64,000 bases of DNA from Chroococcus sp. CMT-3BRIN-NPC107 (GCA_019359635.1 JAHHGY010000010.1:1-64000); one strand, 5' to 3'; positions 30,014 through 40,121 are shown, counted from the first letter of the stretch. Program-made: numbers and translations. The notes: generated by a model from the sequence alone, not told the origin.

Positions 30014-31059
30014 ATGACTAAAGAATTAGCAATTAAAACTTGTGGAATAACTAAACGCTTCGCTCGCCATATTGCCGTTAATGACGTTGATTTAGAAATA
30101 GCTGTCGGTGAAGTTTACGGACTTATTGGACCAAATGGTGCGGGAAAAACTACGCTAATTCGGATGTTAGCGGCGGCAGAAGAACCGACAACGGGAGAAA
30201 TTTATATAAATGGCGATCGCTTATTATTAGACCAAAGCAACCCTTTACTTACAGCAGTTTTCAGTTTAGTAAGCCACGCTCTTTTTGAGGATAGTTAGCG
30301 ATTTACCTGATTACTGTTGTGGCTTACCCGTTTGGCAATGGCTGTAAGCGTCATCTTGGCTATTTACCCGACGATTTCCCTCTGTATAACGATCTGACGG
30401 TTTGGGACTATTTAGATTATTTTGCTCGTTTGTACTTACTAAAAAATCCCCGTCGCCGTCAACGCCTAAGCGAAGTATTAGAACTTGTCCAACTAACAAA
30501 TAAGCGCAATAGTCTTATTAGTACGCTCTCGCGGGGGATGAAGCAGCGCCTAAGTTTGGCGCGAACTATTATTCACGAACCGATTTTACTTTTGTTAGAT
30601 GAACCAGTTTCAGGACTAGATCCGATCGCGCGGCAGCAATTTCGGGAGATTATCAAAGTATTACAAGAAGCTGGGATGACTATCCTAATTTCCTCTCACG
30701 TCCTCAGCGACTTAGCAGAACTTTGTACCTCTGTCGGAATTATGGAGTTGGGCTATTTAGTAGAAAGCTGCGATTTAACTAACTTATATCAACGTCTTAG
30801 CCGTCAACAGATTGTTATATCAACTTTGGGCGACCTAGAAACCCTGAAGGCTCAATTAATCGAGCATCCATTAATCGAAGAATGGGAAATTGTACCGCAA
30901 ACTAATAGTATGCGAGTTTACTTTACAGGCGATTGCGCTCAGAGTGCAAAATTGTTGCGTTCTTTAATTAATGCCAATATCCCAATTACAGAGTTTCATT
31001 GCGCTCAGGAAGATTTAGAAACTATTTTTCTTAAACTCGGTCACAAGCAAGCATCCTGA
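30014..31059 (+). pseudogene. ABC transporter ATP-binding protein split by a 93-bp insertion
   Basis: N-terminal part ends NPLLTAVFSLVSHALFEDS*; C-terminal part begins in the insert and reads KRHLGYLPDDFPLYNDL... Walker A GPNGAGKTT in the first part; LSRGMKQRLSLA and LLLLDEPVSGLD in the second. Confidence 0.85.
30252..30344. mobile_element. 93-bp MITE-like element, TA target duplication (30250-30251 / 30345-30346)
   Basis: Imperfect ~26-bp terminal inverted repeats CAGCAGTTTTCAGTTTAGTAAGCCAC / CAGCCATTGCCAAACGGGTAAGCCAC; flanked by TA; excision restores NPLLKRHLGY. Confidence 0.85.
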
Positions 31060-31063
31060 CAAA

Positions 31064-32815
31064 GTGCTTATTTCAGTGCGAAATAAACTAAACAATAGAC
31101 TCTTTATGCAAAAAGTAAATTGGTTTGACTTTATCGGCGATTGGAATCCACAGCTACTAAGAGAACTCAAGGGACGACTTAAACCGCGCAACTTAATTCT
31201 AGCGGTAGGTCTATCGATTTTAGGGCAGTTTTTGCTATGGGTATCCTTTCTCATGCGTTTACCACACCCGACTACCGACCTCACCGTTTATCAAGGGGAT
31301 TTTCCAAAAAGCGAGCTTTACTGCACAGGCTCTATTGATTATGGCAAAAGTCGCACCTGTCTTGTAGATGGGTTAGGCAATTTGTTTGTAGATTGGCAAC
31401 GATGGTCGCTGGATTTATTTATAGTATTGAGTATCATCGGCATATTTAGTTTATTAGTAGCCGGAACTTACCTGCTAATTGACAACTTAGCTTACGAAGA
31501 ACGTAAAGGGACGCTAAACTTTATTCGCCTCAGTCCGCGGTCGCCCCAAAGTATTTTATGGGGCAAAATGTTAGGAGTCCCAATTTTACTTTATGTAGTT
31601 GCACTCTTAGCTGTACCCTTGCATTTGTGGGCTGGATTTGCCGCAAATATTCCTTTAATTCGGATTTTAAGCTTTTACGGCGTATTAGTAACCAGTTGCG
31701 TATTTTTCTATAGCCTCTCTTTGCTATTCGGCTTAATTAGCGCTGATGGATTGAAAGGTTTTCAAGCTTGGCTAGGAAGCGGTGCAGTTTTTCTGTTTAT
31801 CTTATTAATTGTCCCAGGCAGACCATTTTTCGTCGCTCCTCTTGATTGGATAGAGATTTTTTCCCCTAGGATAGTTCTCAGTTATTTAATTTCGAGTAAT
31901 GAGATAAAACCGAATTTATACTGGTTTAACTTGCCTGTAGACACAAGCATAGTAAGTATCGCCAGCATTTTGATATTAAATTACAGTTTGTGGACATACT
32001 GGAGTTGGCAAGCTATGCAGCGCCGCTTTCTTAGTCCTAATAAGACTATATTTAGCAAGCTTCAAAGCTATTTATTCGTTGCCTGCTTTGAAATACTTGC
32101 TTTAGGCTTTGCTATTAATAGCGATTTCGATCGCTATTACTTAGAATATGGCGATCGCTACAGCCTAACAGAGAACTTTCAAGTCCTCCTTACCTATAAC
32201 TTTGTGCTGTTTTTTGGCTTAATTATTACTCTTACACCTCAAAGACAATCTGTAATCGATTGGGCGCAATACAGAAAGCAAAAACCGAGTAGCGGTAAGG
32301 GTTTACTAAATTCATCGCTGCTGCGAGACTTGGTGATAGGAGAGAAAAGTCCAGCAACTGTTGCGATCGCACTCAACGCAGCAATTACAGCCATTATCTT
32401 AGTTCCCTCGATTATGTCCTCAGACAACAACAATAAATTGTTGGTTTTGATAGCTTTGGTTCTGAGTTTAAGCTTAATTGTGATGTGTGCAGCAATTTCT
32501 CAATTAATTGCCCTCATGCAGACGCAAAAACAAGAGTTTTGGATAATAGGCGCACTAGGTACGGTAGTTATTTTACCGCCACTAATTATTAGTTTGTTCT
32601 CTATAAGTTCTGTACAAACGCCGAATTTATTACTACTTACCGTTTTTGCTTTTGCCGCAATTGAAGATGCTGGAATATATAGTATATTTCTAGCGTTAGT
32701 AGCACAATTGAGCTTGCTAACTTTATGTTCTTGGCAAATAACTCGTCAGTTAAAAAAAGCGGGTGCTTCTAACTCCATTGGTTTATTTGCACCCCCTAAA
32801 GCCCAACTTCCCTAG
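31064..32815 (+). CDS. ABC transporter permease-like membrane protein
   Basis: 583 aa polytopic; EERKGTLNFIRLSPRSPQSILWGKMLGVPILLY; start may be ATG at 31106; directly downstream of the ABC ATPase. Confidence 0.8.
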   Translation: MLISVRNKLNNRLFMQKVNWFDFIGDWNPQLLRELKGRLKPRNLILAVGLSILGQFLLWVSFLMRLPHPTTDLTVYQGDFPKSELYCTGSIDYGKSRTCLVDGLGNLFVDWQRWSLDLFIVLSIIGIFSLLVAGTYLLIDNLAYEERKGTLNFIRLSPRSPQSILWGKMLGVPILLYVVALLAVPLHLWAGFAANIPLIRILSFYGVLVTSCVFFYSLSLLFGLISADGLKGFQAWLGSGAVFLFILLIVPGRPFFVAPLDWIEIFSPRIVLSYLISSNEIKPNLYWFNLPVDTSIVSIASILILNYSLWTYWSWQAMQRRFLSPNKTIFSKLQSYLFVACFEILALGFAINSDFDRYYLEYGDRYSLTENFQVLLTYNFVLFFGLIITLTPQRQSVIDWAQYRKQKPSSGKGLLNSSLLRDLVIGEKSPATVAIALNAAITAIILVPSIMSSDNNNKLLVLIALVLSLSLIVMCAAISQLIALMQTQKQEFWIIGALGTVVILPPLIISLFSISSVQTPNLLLLTVFAFAAIEDAGIYSIFLALVAQLSLLTLCSWQITRQLKKAGASNSIGLFAPPKAQLP

Positions 32816-32824
32816 CGTTAGTAC

Positions 32825-33511
32825 TCAATCGCGCCTCATTAGCCCTAACATTGGTCCTAAAACTGCCCCAAATACAAAACCTCCAGCGTGCGCCCAATAA
32901 GCAATTCCGCCGCTTTCCATGCCTACACTTGTCCGCACTCCTAAACTTGCAACACCAAAAAAAGCTTGCTGAATAAACCAAAAACCCAGAAATAAATAAG
33001 CGGGAAGGTTAAAGGTCGTTAGAAAAAATCCCAGAGGAACTAAAGTTAAAACCTTAGCGTGGGGAAAGCGGAGAATATACGCCCCCATAATACCCGCGAT
33101 CGCCCCACTTGCCCCCAATGATGGAATACCTGAGTTTTGCGAGAAAAACCACTGCGCCAAAGCTGCTAATGCACCACAAGCTAAGTAAAAAACTAAATAC
33201 TTAAAGTGTCCTAGCCGATCTTCGATATTGTTACCAAAGATCCACAAAAACAACATATTACCTGCTATGTGCAGAAAACCACCATGCAGAAATTGGGAGG
33301 TAAATAACGTCGCCCATTCAGGTAATTGTCCCACTGCTGGGCAACTACCCGATAGTTCGCAGGGAACCATCGCCGCAACATGAAAGAACCTCTCTAATTG
33401 CGGTTCTGACAAACTTATTTGATAGACAAAAACAGCAACGTTGGCAATAAACAACCCGTAGGTAACATACGGGGTAATAGAGATCGGATTATTATCTCGT
33501 AATGGAACCAC
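32825..33511 (-). CDS. Rhomboid family intramembrane serine protease (copy 1)
   Basis: FTSQFLHGGFLHIAGNMLFLWIFGNNIEDRLGH, SLGASGAIAGIMGAYILRFP, AHAGGFVFG. Confidence 0.95.
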   Translation of the reverse strand: MVPLRDNNPISITPYVTYGLFIANVAVFVYQISLSEPQLERFFHVAAMVPCELSGSCPAVGQLPEWATLFTSQFLHGGFLHIAGNMLFLWIFGNNIEDRLGHFKYLVFYLACGALAALAQWFFSQNSGIPSLGASGAIAGIMGAYILRFPHAKVLTLVPLGFFLTTFNLPAYLFLGFWFIQQAFFGVASLGVRTSVGMESGGIAYWAHAGGFVFGAVLGPMLGLMRRD

Positions 33512-33565
33512 AGGTAGTTTTTCCTAAATAAATCTGGCTTTCTACATATATGAATTTTATTGTAA

Positions 33566-33586
33566 AGACGTTCTGGTAGAACGTCT
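33566..33586. repeat. Small palindrome of AGACGTT...AACGTCT type between the rhomboid paralogues
   Basis: AGACGTTCT-ggt-AGAACGTCT. Confidence 0.75.
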
Positions 33587-33636
33587 CTAGCATTGGTGTT
33601 GAGATAGCGCAATTCTATAAATATTTCTACACCCCG

Positions 33637-34353
33637 CTACAAATAAGCTTTTTCCTCTGGTGTTGGTTCTAGTAACCCAAGTAACGGCCCTAAAATCGCT
33701 CCAAATACAAAGCCGCCAGCGTGCGCCCAATAAGCAATTCCGCCGCTTTCCATCCCAATATTGGTTGGGGCTTCAAAGCTGGCAAATCCGTAAAAAGCTT
33801 GTTGCAAAAACCAAAATCCCAAAAAGTAAAAGGCTGGAACCCTTACCGCCGGAAAGAATAAACCCAAAGGAATTAATGTTAAAACTTCGGCGCGGGGAAA
33901 GCGCAAAATATACGCTCCCATGACTCCAGCGATCGCCCCACTCGCCCCTAATGATGGAATACCGGAGTTTTGCGAGAAAAACCACTGAGTCAAGCCTGCT
34001 AGTACGCCACAAGCCAGATAAAAAATTAAATACTTAACATGACCTAAACGATCTTCGACATTATTGCCAAAAATCCACAAAAACAGCATATTACCGCCCA
34101 AATGTAATATCCCGCCGTGCAAAAATTGCGAAGTAAATAGAGTTATCCATTCTGGTACGGGTTGATTTACCGCTATACCGCCGAAACTTGCGGTTAATTC
34201 TCTTGGTACTACCGCCGCTAAATGAAAAAATCCATCTAATTCTTGAGGCGGTAAAGTTGCCTCAAATAGAAAAGCAAGAATATTTGCCGCAATTAGCCCA
34301 AAAGTTACGTAAGGAGTAATTGTTGTAGGATTATTGTCTCTAATTGGAACCAT
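33637..34353 (-). CDS. Rhomboid family intramembrane serine protease (copy 2)
   Basis: FTSQFLHGGILHLGGNMLFLWIFGNNVEDRLGH, SLGASGAIAGVMGAYILRFPRAEVL, AHAGGFVFG. Confidence 0.95.
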   Translation of the reverse strand: MVPIRDNNPTTITPYVTFGLIAANILAFLFEATLPPQELDGFFHLAAVVPRELTASFGGIAVNQPVPEWITLFTSQFLHGGILHLGGNMLFLWIFGNNVEDRLGHVKYLIFYLACGVLAGLTQWFFSQNSGIPSLGASGAIAGVMGAYILRFPRAEVLTLIPLGLFFPAVRVPAFYFLGFWFLQQAFYGFASFEAPTNIGMESGGIAYWAHAGGFVFGAILGPLLGLLEPTPEEKAYL

Positions 34354-34454
34354 GCCGACTTATTTCCGGTTTTTTGAAACTGGAATCAGAATAACCAATT
34401 TTTATTTTTCTGCCTTCTAGCCTGCGGATGGATTTGTTAACTTAGTTTAAAAAC

Positions 34455-34799
34455 TTACCAGCCTTTTTTAGCTTGTTTTAATACATAGGCTGCAACTTCT
34501 TCAATTTGGGAATCGCTCAATCTACCTTTAAATGCTGGCATCGCTTTTTTGCCATGCTTTACTTGACATGCGATCGCATCAATAGAATCCATGTGGTATT
34601 TTGAAAGCGCTGAAGAGTGCAAATTTTTATCTTCAATCACAATATTACCGCCGCCCAGATGACAAGACGCGCAGTAGTTGCTAAAAATTGCTGAGGGGCG
34701 ATCACTTTGGAGTGCTAAAGCTGGAAAGTTACCTAAAAGTAAAGTGCTTAATCCTAGTTGCACTAACGCTAGCAGTAAGAATGTCAAAGATTTTCTCAT
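34455..34799 (-). CDS. petJ: Cytochrome c6 (c553)
   Basis: Signal peptide; CASCHLGGGN, MDSIDAIACQVKHGKKAMPAFKGRLSDSQIEEVAAYVLKQAKKGW. Confidence 0.88.
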   Translation of the reverse strand: MRKSLTFLLLALVQLGLSTLLLGNFPALALQSDRPSAIFSNYCASCHLGGGNIVIEDKNLHSSALSKYHMDSIDAIACQVKHGKKAMPAFKGRLSDSQIEEVAAYVLKQAKKGW

Positions 34800-34822
34800 A
34801 GCGTTGCACGGGTGAAAATTGT

Positions 34823-34860
34823 AAAAGGGAAAAGGTTGTACTTTTAACCTTTTCCCTTTT
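34823..34860 (-). terminator. Hairpin terminator downstream of petE
   Basis: AAAAGGGAAAAGGTT-gtactttt-AACCTTTTCCCTTTT. Confidence 0.8.
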
Positions 34861-34906
34861 TATAGAACTATTAACTAAGTTTCAACCAACAAAGGCAACC
34901 AAAATT

Positions 34907-35335
34907 TTATTCGGCTACGGTGATTTTGCCAACCATTCCAGCGCCGCGATGGGGTTCGCAGTAGTAGGTATAATCTCCAGGAGTTGTTTCTGAAAAAGTT
35001 GTTTTCACAGTTTGTCCGGGAGTCATGAGCAATTGCTTGTGAGACAAGCCTTTAGCTACATCAGCGCTCTTGGTGGGGTTATTTGCGGCATCAAAAACAA
35101 CGTTATGAGGGGGAACTTTATTGTTTACCCATTCAACGGTATCGCCGGGTTTAATCGTGATTTTGGCAGGATCGAATACTAGCATCCCTTTATCAGAACC
35201 TAGTTTAACTTGGTAAGTTTCCGCCGCCGCCGGGGGTGTAAATAAAGCAAAGCTGCTCACTAGCGCCACCATTGCCAACACTACTAAACCGCAGCGCCGT
35301 AAAGTTGCAGCAATTAATTTCATAGTTTTCTCCAA
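34907..35335 (-). CDS. petE: Plastocyanin
   Basis: YQVKLGSDKGMLVFDPAKITIKPGDTVEWVNNKVPPHNVVFD, YTYYCEPHRGAGMVGKITV. Confidence 0.97.
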   Translation of the reverse strand: MEKTMKLIAATLRRCGLVVLAMVALVSSFALFTPPAAAETYQVKLGSDKGMLVFDPAKITIKPGDTVEWVNNKVPPHNVVFDAANNPTKSADVAKGLSHKQLLMTPGQTVKTTFSETTPGDYTYYCEPHRGAGMVGKITVAE

Positions 35336-35403
35336 AAATATCGATCTCTATATATTCAATAATACCGTTTCTAGGCGATCACACTGTACTGAATTGATCG
35401 ATT

Positions 35404-35880
35404 TTATAGATTATCTGTACCCCAACCAGGGGCTTTTTGCGCCGCCGTCAAGACGAAGGCTGCTAAACTTTCAATTTGGTCTTGATTCATCCAACTTTCC
35501 GGCACTTGGCGACACCAAAAGGTTTCGCTGCTGCCATCGTAAACCATTGGTTGCCTCATATAAGCTACCAAGCTATTAATATTATCGCGGGGAGGGGTTG
35601 CGCCCTTGAGTTTGGGCAAAGATAACGAAGTTTGCGGATCGGGCAAGGTAGCGCCCCCGACATGACAGTTTAAACAACTGTTTTCAAATAATTCTTTACC
35701 GCGAGTTAAAGTTTCGGGGGAATAGGATCGGGTTTCACCATTATCGTTTAATGCCAAATCTATAGGTGCTGTTACGTGCAAAAAACGCACTAAATAGCGA
35801 TCGATATTGGCAGCACTAGCGGGATTCTGAACGATGAAAATTAAAATTACGGCAATAACGCAACACAATCGACGTAGCAT
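35404..35880 (-). CDS. psbV2: Cytochrome c550-like protein PsbV2
   Basis: ENSCLNCHVGGATLPDPQTSLSLPKLKGATPPRDNINSLVAYMRQPMVYDGSSETFWCRQVPESWM; next to psbV. Confidence 0.85.
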   Translation of the reverse strand: MLRRLCCVIAVILIFIVQNPASAANIDRYLVRFLHVTAPIDLALNDNGETRSYSPETLTRGKELFENSCLNCHVGGATLPDPQTSLSLPKLKGATPPRDNINSLVAYMRQPMVYDGSSETFWCRQVPESWMNQDQIESLAAFVLTAAQKAPGWGTDNL

Positions 35881-35990
35881 TTATAGAATTCAACCCTTGA
35901 TTATTTTTTTAATATACCGCTTTAACCAAAGCCTCCAGCATTCCGAGGACGGCTGAAGGCTATTGATTGCAACGCCTGTTTTAGCTGGCT

Positions 35991-36482
35991 TTAGTAGTAA
36001 ATTTTGCCGCCGCCCCACTTATCGCCAACAATTTTTGGTTGTAGCAAGACATGACCGGAAATAGCTACTAAGTCATCTTCTGATAGATTTCTCATGGCTG
36101 CGTAAATATCTGCACTCTTGGTACTGGGGTGCAATTCCGCAATTTCTTCCTCACCGTCGTAGGTAGTCGGATTATGCAAGTAATCTACTAATCCTTCAAT
36201 ATTATTTCGGGGAGGGGTGGCAAGAGCTAGAGCTTCGGGATCGAGTCCAACGTTTTGATTTGTTTTGGTTACGCCCCCAGCATGACACTGAGCGCAAGCA
36301 TAGTTAAATAAGCGTTTGCCTTCTTGAACTTGCTTGAGGCTAAGTACAGTAGTATCTCCTTGACCGTTTAATGGCACTGTCCGCACAGCTTCGCTAAGTT
36401 CAACGGCGGTTGCACGACCAACAACTAGCCCAAAAGCTAGTAGTAAAGTTGCCATCAATAGAGCGATCGTTTTTTTAAACAT
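35991..36482 (-). CDS. psbV: Photosystem II cytochrome c550
   Basis: YACAQCHAGGVTKTNQNVGLDPEALALATPPRNNIEGLVDYLHNPTTYDGEEEIAELHPS, WGGGKIYY. Confidence 0.97.
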   Translation of the reverse strand: MFKKTIALLMATLLLAFGLVVGRATAVELSEAVRTVPLNGQGDTTVLSLKQVQEGKRLFNYACAQCHAGGVTKTNQNVGLDPEALALATPPRNNIEGLVDYLHNPTTYDGEEEIAELHPSTKSADIYAAMRNLSEDDLVAISGHVLLQPKIVGDKWGGGKIYY

Positions 36483-36677
36483 AGTTCCCCTTCAAAAGTT
36501 TCGACTCCGAATACAGCTATTTATCATGGGCTTAATTCTCTTGATTACTGTTTTCGAGCAAAAACCACAGGTAATAAATTCGGCTGCGGTTCTTATTTTT
36601 CGGCAAAGTTATTACTAGCGGGGCAAAATGCCATGTATCTTAATAACTTTTAGTATTTATGTAATTTTGAGCGCCTT

Positions 36678-36872
36678 TTAATCTTGCTCGTTACTTGAAG
36701 ATTGTAATTGCGTCAAGATGTGGGAAATGATTATTTTGGCATCTTCTAATGCTAGGCGAGTCTTAGAGGATTTATAAGCGATTCCCAACTGGTGGCACAG
36801 AGATAATACCTCTTGTTCGGAGAGGTTGTAGTCCGCCGCTATTTCAGCAATGGACAAGTCTGCAAAACCCAT
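36678..36872 (-). CDS. Small hypothetical protein with HTH-like / IF2_N-like sequence
   Basis: LSIAEIAADYNLSEQEVLSLCHQLGIAYKSSKTRLALEDAKIII. Confidence 0.6.
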   Translation of the reverse strand: MGFADLSIAEIAADYNLSEQEVLSLCHQLGIAYKSSKTRLALEDAKIIISHILTQLQSSSNEQD

Positions 36873-36942
36873 AATAAATAATTCAGTAATAAATAGAGAT
36901 TAAGCCGCTTTAATATCAATATCATGTAGCGAGCGCAATTTG

Positions 36943-37872
36943 TTAGTGAAACTCCGCAGTTAGATCGATTGTATTGTCCATCTGGCTATGCCACTGAGTT
37001 ATTGGCGGCGTTGTTGTAATTGGCTGATGCAAGCAAATTAATTGCGCCAAGGTTTTTTTCAATTGCGGGCGAGGAACGATCGCATCGACAAAGCCATGAC
37101 GCAATAAGTCTTCGGCAGTTTGAAACTCCTCTGGCAATTTTTCGCGGATAGTTTGCTCGATTACCCTACGCCCAGCAAAACCAATGGTAGCTTTGGGTTC
37201 GGCGATAATTAAGTCTCCCAGCATGGCAAAACTTGCGGTAACTCCTCCGGTAGTGGGGTTTGTTAGCACGGGAATGTATAGCAACTTGGCTTCCCGATGG
37301 CGTTCTAAAGCTGCCGATATTTTTGCCATTTGCATCAGGCTTAACATTCCTTCTTGCATTCTTGCGCCACCAGAGGCGCAAACAATAATTGCCGGATAGC
37401 GCCAATGGGTAGCTTGTTCAATTAAACGAGTAAGTTTTTCGCCAACTACCGAACCCATACTACCGCCCATAAAGCGAAAATCCATTACGCCTAAAGCAAC
37501 GGGCAATCCGTCTAATTTACCAATGCCTGTTTGTACCGCATCAATTAAGCCAGTTTTTTCTTGAGTTTCTTTCAACCTGTCGCTGTAGGGTTTGCGATCG
37601 CGAAATTGCAAAGGATCGAGGGGATACAAGTTTTGATCGATGGGGTTCCAACTATGAGTGTCAATTAGCTGGCGAATGCGCTCTTCGCTATCAACGCGGA
37701 CATGATGACCACATTCTAAACAAACCATTTGATTTGCTTTTAAGTCTTTGGTGTAAGCAAGGACACCACAAGCTACGCATTTATTCCAGAGTCCATCAGC
37801 AATATCACGTTGGGGTTCTTTAATAGTAGATTCAGTTTTGCGGCGATTTGCGAACCAATCAAACAGGGACAT
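36943..37872 (-). CDS. accD: Acetyl-CoA carboxylase carboxyltransferase subunit beta
   Basis: Zn-finger [65 protein letters not shown]. Confidence 0.98.
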   Translation of the reverse strand: MSLFDWFANRRKTESTIKEPQRDIADGLWNKCVACGVLAYTKDLKANQMVCLECGHHVRVDSEERIRQLIDTHSWNPIDQNLYPLDPLQFRDRKPYSDRLKETQEKTGLIDAVQTGIGKLDGLPVALGVMDFRFMGGSMGSVVGEKLTRLIEQATHWRYPAIIVCASGGARMQEGMLSLMQMAKISAALERHREAKLLYIPVLTNPTTGGVTASFAMLGDLIIAEPKATIGFAGRRVIEQTIREKLPEEFQTAEDLLRHGFVDAIVPRPQLKKTLAQLICLHQPITTTPPITQWHSQMDNTIDLTAEFH

Positions 37873-37932
37873 GGGATTAGAGAACTCAGGTTAAATTAAG
37901 CATTACGATCTTACTCGAAAGGGAGCAACAGT

Positions 37933-38754
37933 TTAGCTGAGAGGGAAAAACCAGCGCCAGTAAGTAGCTAACAAAAATTCACCCCAAAACAAAGAAATTA
38001 CCGCGCCCATTGCGAGGAAAGGCCCAAAAGGCATGGGTTGCCGCCGATTGATAATTTTAAGCACGATCGCACCGCCACCAATAAATGCTCCCAAAGCGCA
38101 AGCAATAAAGCCCGCTAAAAGTAAATATTTCCATCCTAACCAAGCTCCCATCATTGCCGCTAACTTACTATCTCCCCAACCCATCGCCGCCTGTCCGAGA
38201 AAAAAGGAGCCAAAGATAGTAATTAAGTTTAATAACCAAATTCCCAAAACTGCCCCAATAATTCCCGCCATTAACTGGTTTATAGCTCCCATGACGCTGT
38301 TTTGTGCTACGTACCTGACCGCAAACTGAAATATTAGCCCTAAAATTACTCCTGATTGCGTCAAGGGGTCGGGTAGGGTCATGGTATCGAGATCGATTAA
38401 CGACAGCGCTAGTAACCAACTACAAAACGTCCAATAACCAAGGGTTTGAATAGAGACATCAAACTGCCAGAATACGCACAAAAATATTATTCCGGTGACG
38501 GCTTCAACAATGGGGTAACGAGGAGAAATTTTAGTCCGACAATGACGACAACGCCCCCCTAGCGCCAACCAGCCAAAAACCGGGACATTTTCTCGCAAGC
38601 CGAGCTTATGCAAGCATTTTGGGCAACGAGAGGGGGGATAAAGTAGCGATAATCCGGCGGGGACTCGATAAATGACTACGTTTAAAAAACTGCCTATAGA
38701 TGCTCCCAATGCAAAGACAACGAAAGAGGCGGGTAATGCAAGTAAAGTATCCAT
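37933..38754 (-). CDS. pilD: Prepilin peptidase (A24)
   Basis: GSFLNVVIYRVPAGLSLLYPPSRCPKCLHKLGLRENVPVFGWLALGGRCRHCRTKISPRYPIVE, MGWGDSKLAAMMGAWLG. Confidence 0.95.
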   Translation of the reverse strand: MDTLLALPASFVVFALGASIGSFLNVVIYRVPAGLSLLYPPSRCPKCLHKLGLRENVPVFGWLALGGRCRHCRTKISPRYPIVEAVTGIIFLCVFWQFDVSIQTLGYWTFCSWLLALSLIDLDTMTLPDPLTQSGVILGLIFQFAVRYVAQNSVMGAINQLMAGIIGAVLGIWLLNLITIFGSFFLGQAAMGWGDSKLAAMMGAWLGWKYLLLAGFIACALGAFIGGGAIVLKIINRRQPMPFGPFLAMGAVISLFWGEFLLATYWRWFFPLS

Positions 38755-38756
38755 AA

Positions 38757-39839
38757 CTAACTTAAAGCTTTGATTATTGCTTCACCCATAGCTTTACACC
38801 CCAATTGATTCATCCCTGGAGCCATAATATCCCCAGTGCGATCGCCCTTATCTAATACTTTCATCACTGCTTGCTCGATGCGATCGCTAGCTTGTGGTTG
38901 ATTTAAGGCGTAGCGTAACATCATTGCCGCACTCAATACTTGCGCTAGGGGGTTTGCCAAATCTTTCCCCGCAATATCTGGCGCTGAACCGTGTACGGGT
39001 TCAAATACTCCGGGAGTTCCAGCTATGCCTAAACTTGCCGATGGTAACATACCAATGCTGCCCGTAAGCATGGCTGCGGCATCGGATAGAATGTCGCCGA
39101 ACAAATTACTCGTCACAATCGTATCGAACTGTTTGGGATAGCGAATTAGCTGCATAGCGGCGTTATCTACATACAGATGAGATAGTTCCACACTGGGGTA
39201 TTCTTTGGCAAGTTCGCCCATGCGATCGCGCCACAATTGGGAAACGTCTAAAACATTTGCCTTATCTACCGAGCAAAGTTTGCCGCCGCGTTTAAGTGCT
39301 GTTTCAAATCCAACTCTACCAATGCGATCAATTTCGCTTTCGGTATAAGCCATTGTATTTACTCCCCGTTTTTCTCCAGTTTCGGTAGTAAAAATTCCCT
39401 TTGGCTGTCCAAAATACACGCCCCCTGTAAGTTCACGGATTACCATAATATCTACGCCTTCTACTATTTCTTTTTTCAAAGAAGACGCATTAACTAATTG
39501 GGGTAATATCTTAGCTGGGCGCAAGTTGGCAAATAATCCTAAACCCGCTCTTAATCCCAATAGTCCAGTTTCTGGACGCAAATGGCGCGGTAAGTTATCC
39601 CATTTATAACCGCCAATGGCTGCTAGTAAAACGGAGTCGCTATCTCGGCATTTATCTAGGGTTTCTGGGGGTAAAGGTTCCCCTGTGGCATCAATTGCCG
39701 CGCCGCCCGTTAAAGCTTCGGTAAATTCAAAACTGAGATCGAATTGTCGCCCAACTACTTGTAAAACTTGTTTGGCGATCGCCATGATTTCAGGTCCGAT
39801 GCCATCTCCTGGTAAAAGCGTAATTCTGTACTGTGTCAT
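38757..39839 (-). CDS. leuB: 3-isopropylmalate dehydrogenase
   Basis: [57 protein letters not shown]. Confidence 0.98.
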   Translation of the reverse strand: MTQYRITLLPGDGIGPEIMAIAKQVLQVVGRQFDLSFEFTEALTGGAAIDATGEPLPPETLDKCRDSDSVLLAAIGGYKWDNLPRHLRPETGLLGLRAGLGLFANLRPAKILPQLVNASSLKKEIVEGVDIMVIRELTGGVYFGQPKGIFTTETGEKRGVNTMAYTESEIDRIGRVGFETALKRGGKLCSVDKANVLDVSQLWRDRMGELAKEYPSVELSHLYVDNAAMQLIRYPKQFDTIVTSNLFGDILSDAAAMLTGSIGMLPSASLGIAGTPGVFEPVHGSAPDIAGKDLANPLAQVLSAAMMLRYALNQPQASDRIEQAVMKVLDKGDRTGDIMAPGMNQLGCKAMGEAIIKALS

Positions 39840-39931
39840 TTTACTTTTTAGAAAACTCCGTTTTTTGAGAATAAGCGACTTTTGTTATCTTGATCGGGGT
39901 TTGTATAGCTAAATGGTTACTAAGAAAAACC

Positions 39932-39995
39932 AAGACTTGGGGGCAGACCCCCCATTGGGGGACGAGTTGCCTCCCCCAAACCCCCTGCAAAAGTG
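39932..39995. repeat. G/C-rich degenerate palindromic intergenic repeat
   Basis: CAAGACTTGGGGGCAGACCCCCCATTGGGGGACGAGTTGCCTCCCCCAAACCCCCTG. Confidence 0.55.
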
Positions 39996-40121
39996 TCTTA
40001 TCTGTAGGTGCGGAAGTTCCTGGACAATAGACTTATTTGTCTATGGTGCTAACTAATTTTTTTCTGGTCTTGTTTCTCGCTGCCCAAAGTTTCGATAAGC
40101 CCAGTTTTGTACTTTCTATTT

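Noticed and set aside
37166-38419. ORFs within accD and pilD in other frames
   Set aside because: Overlap confidently identified genes; no independent support.
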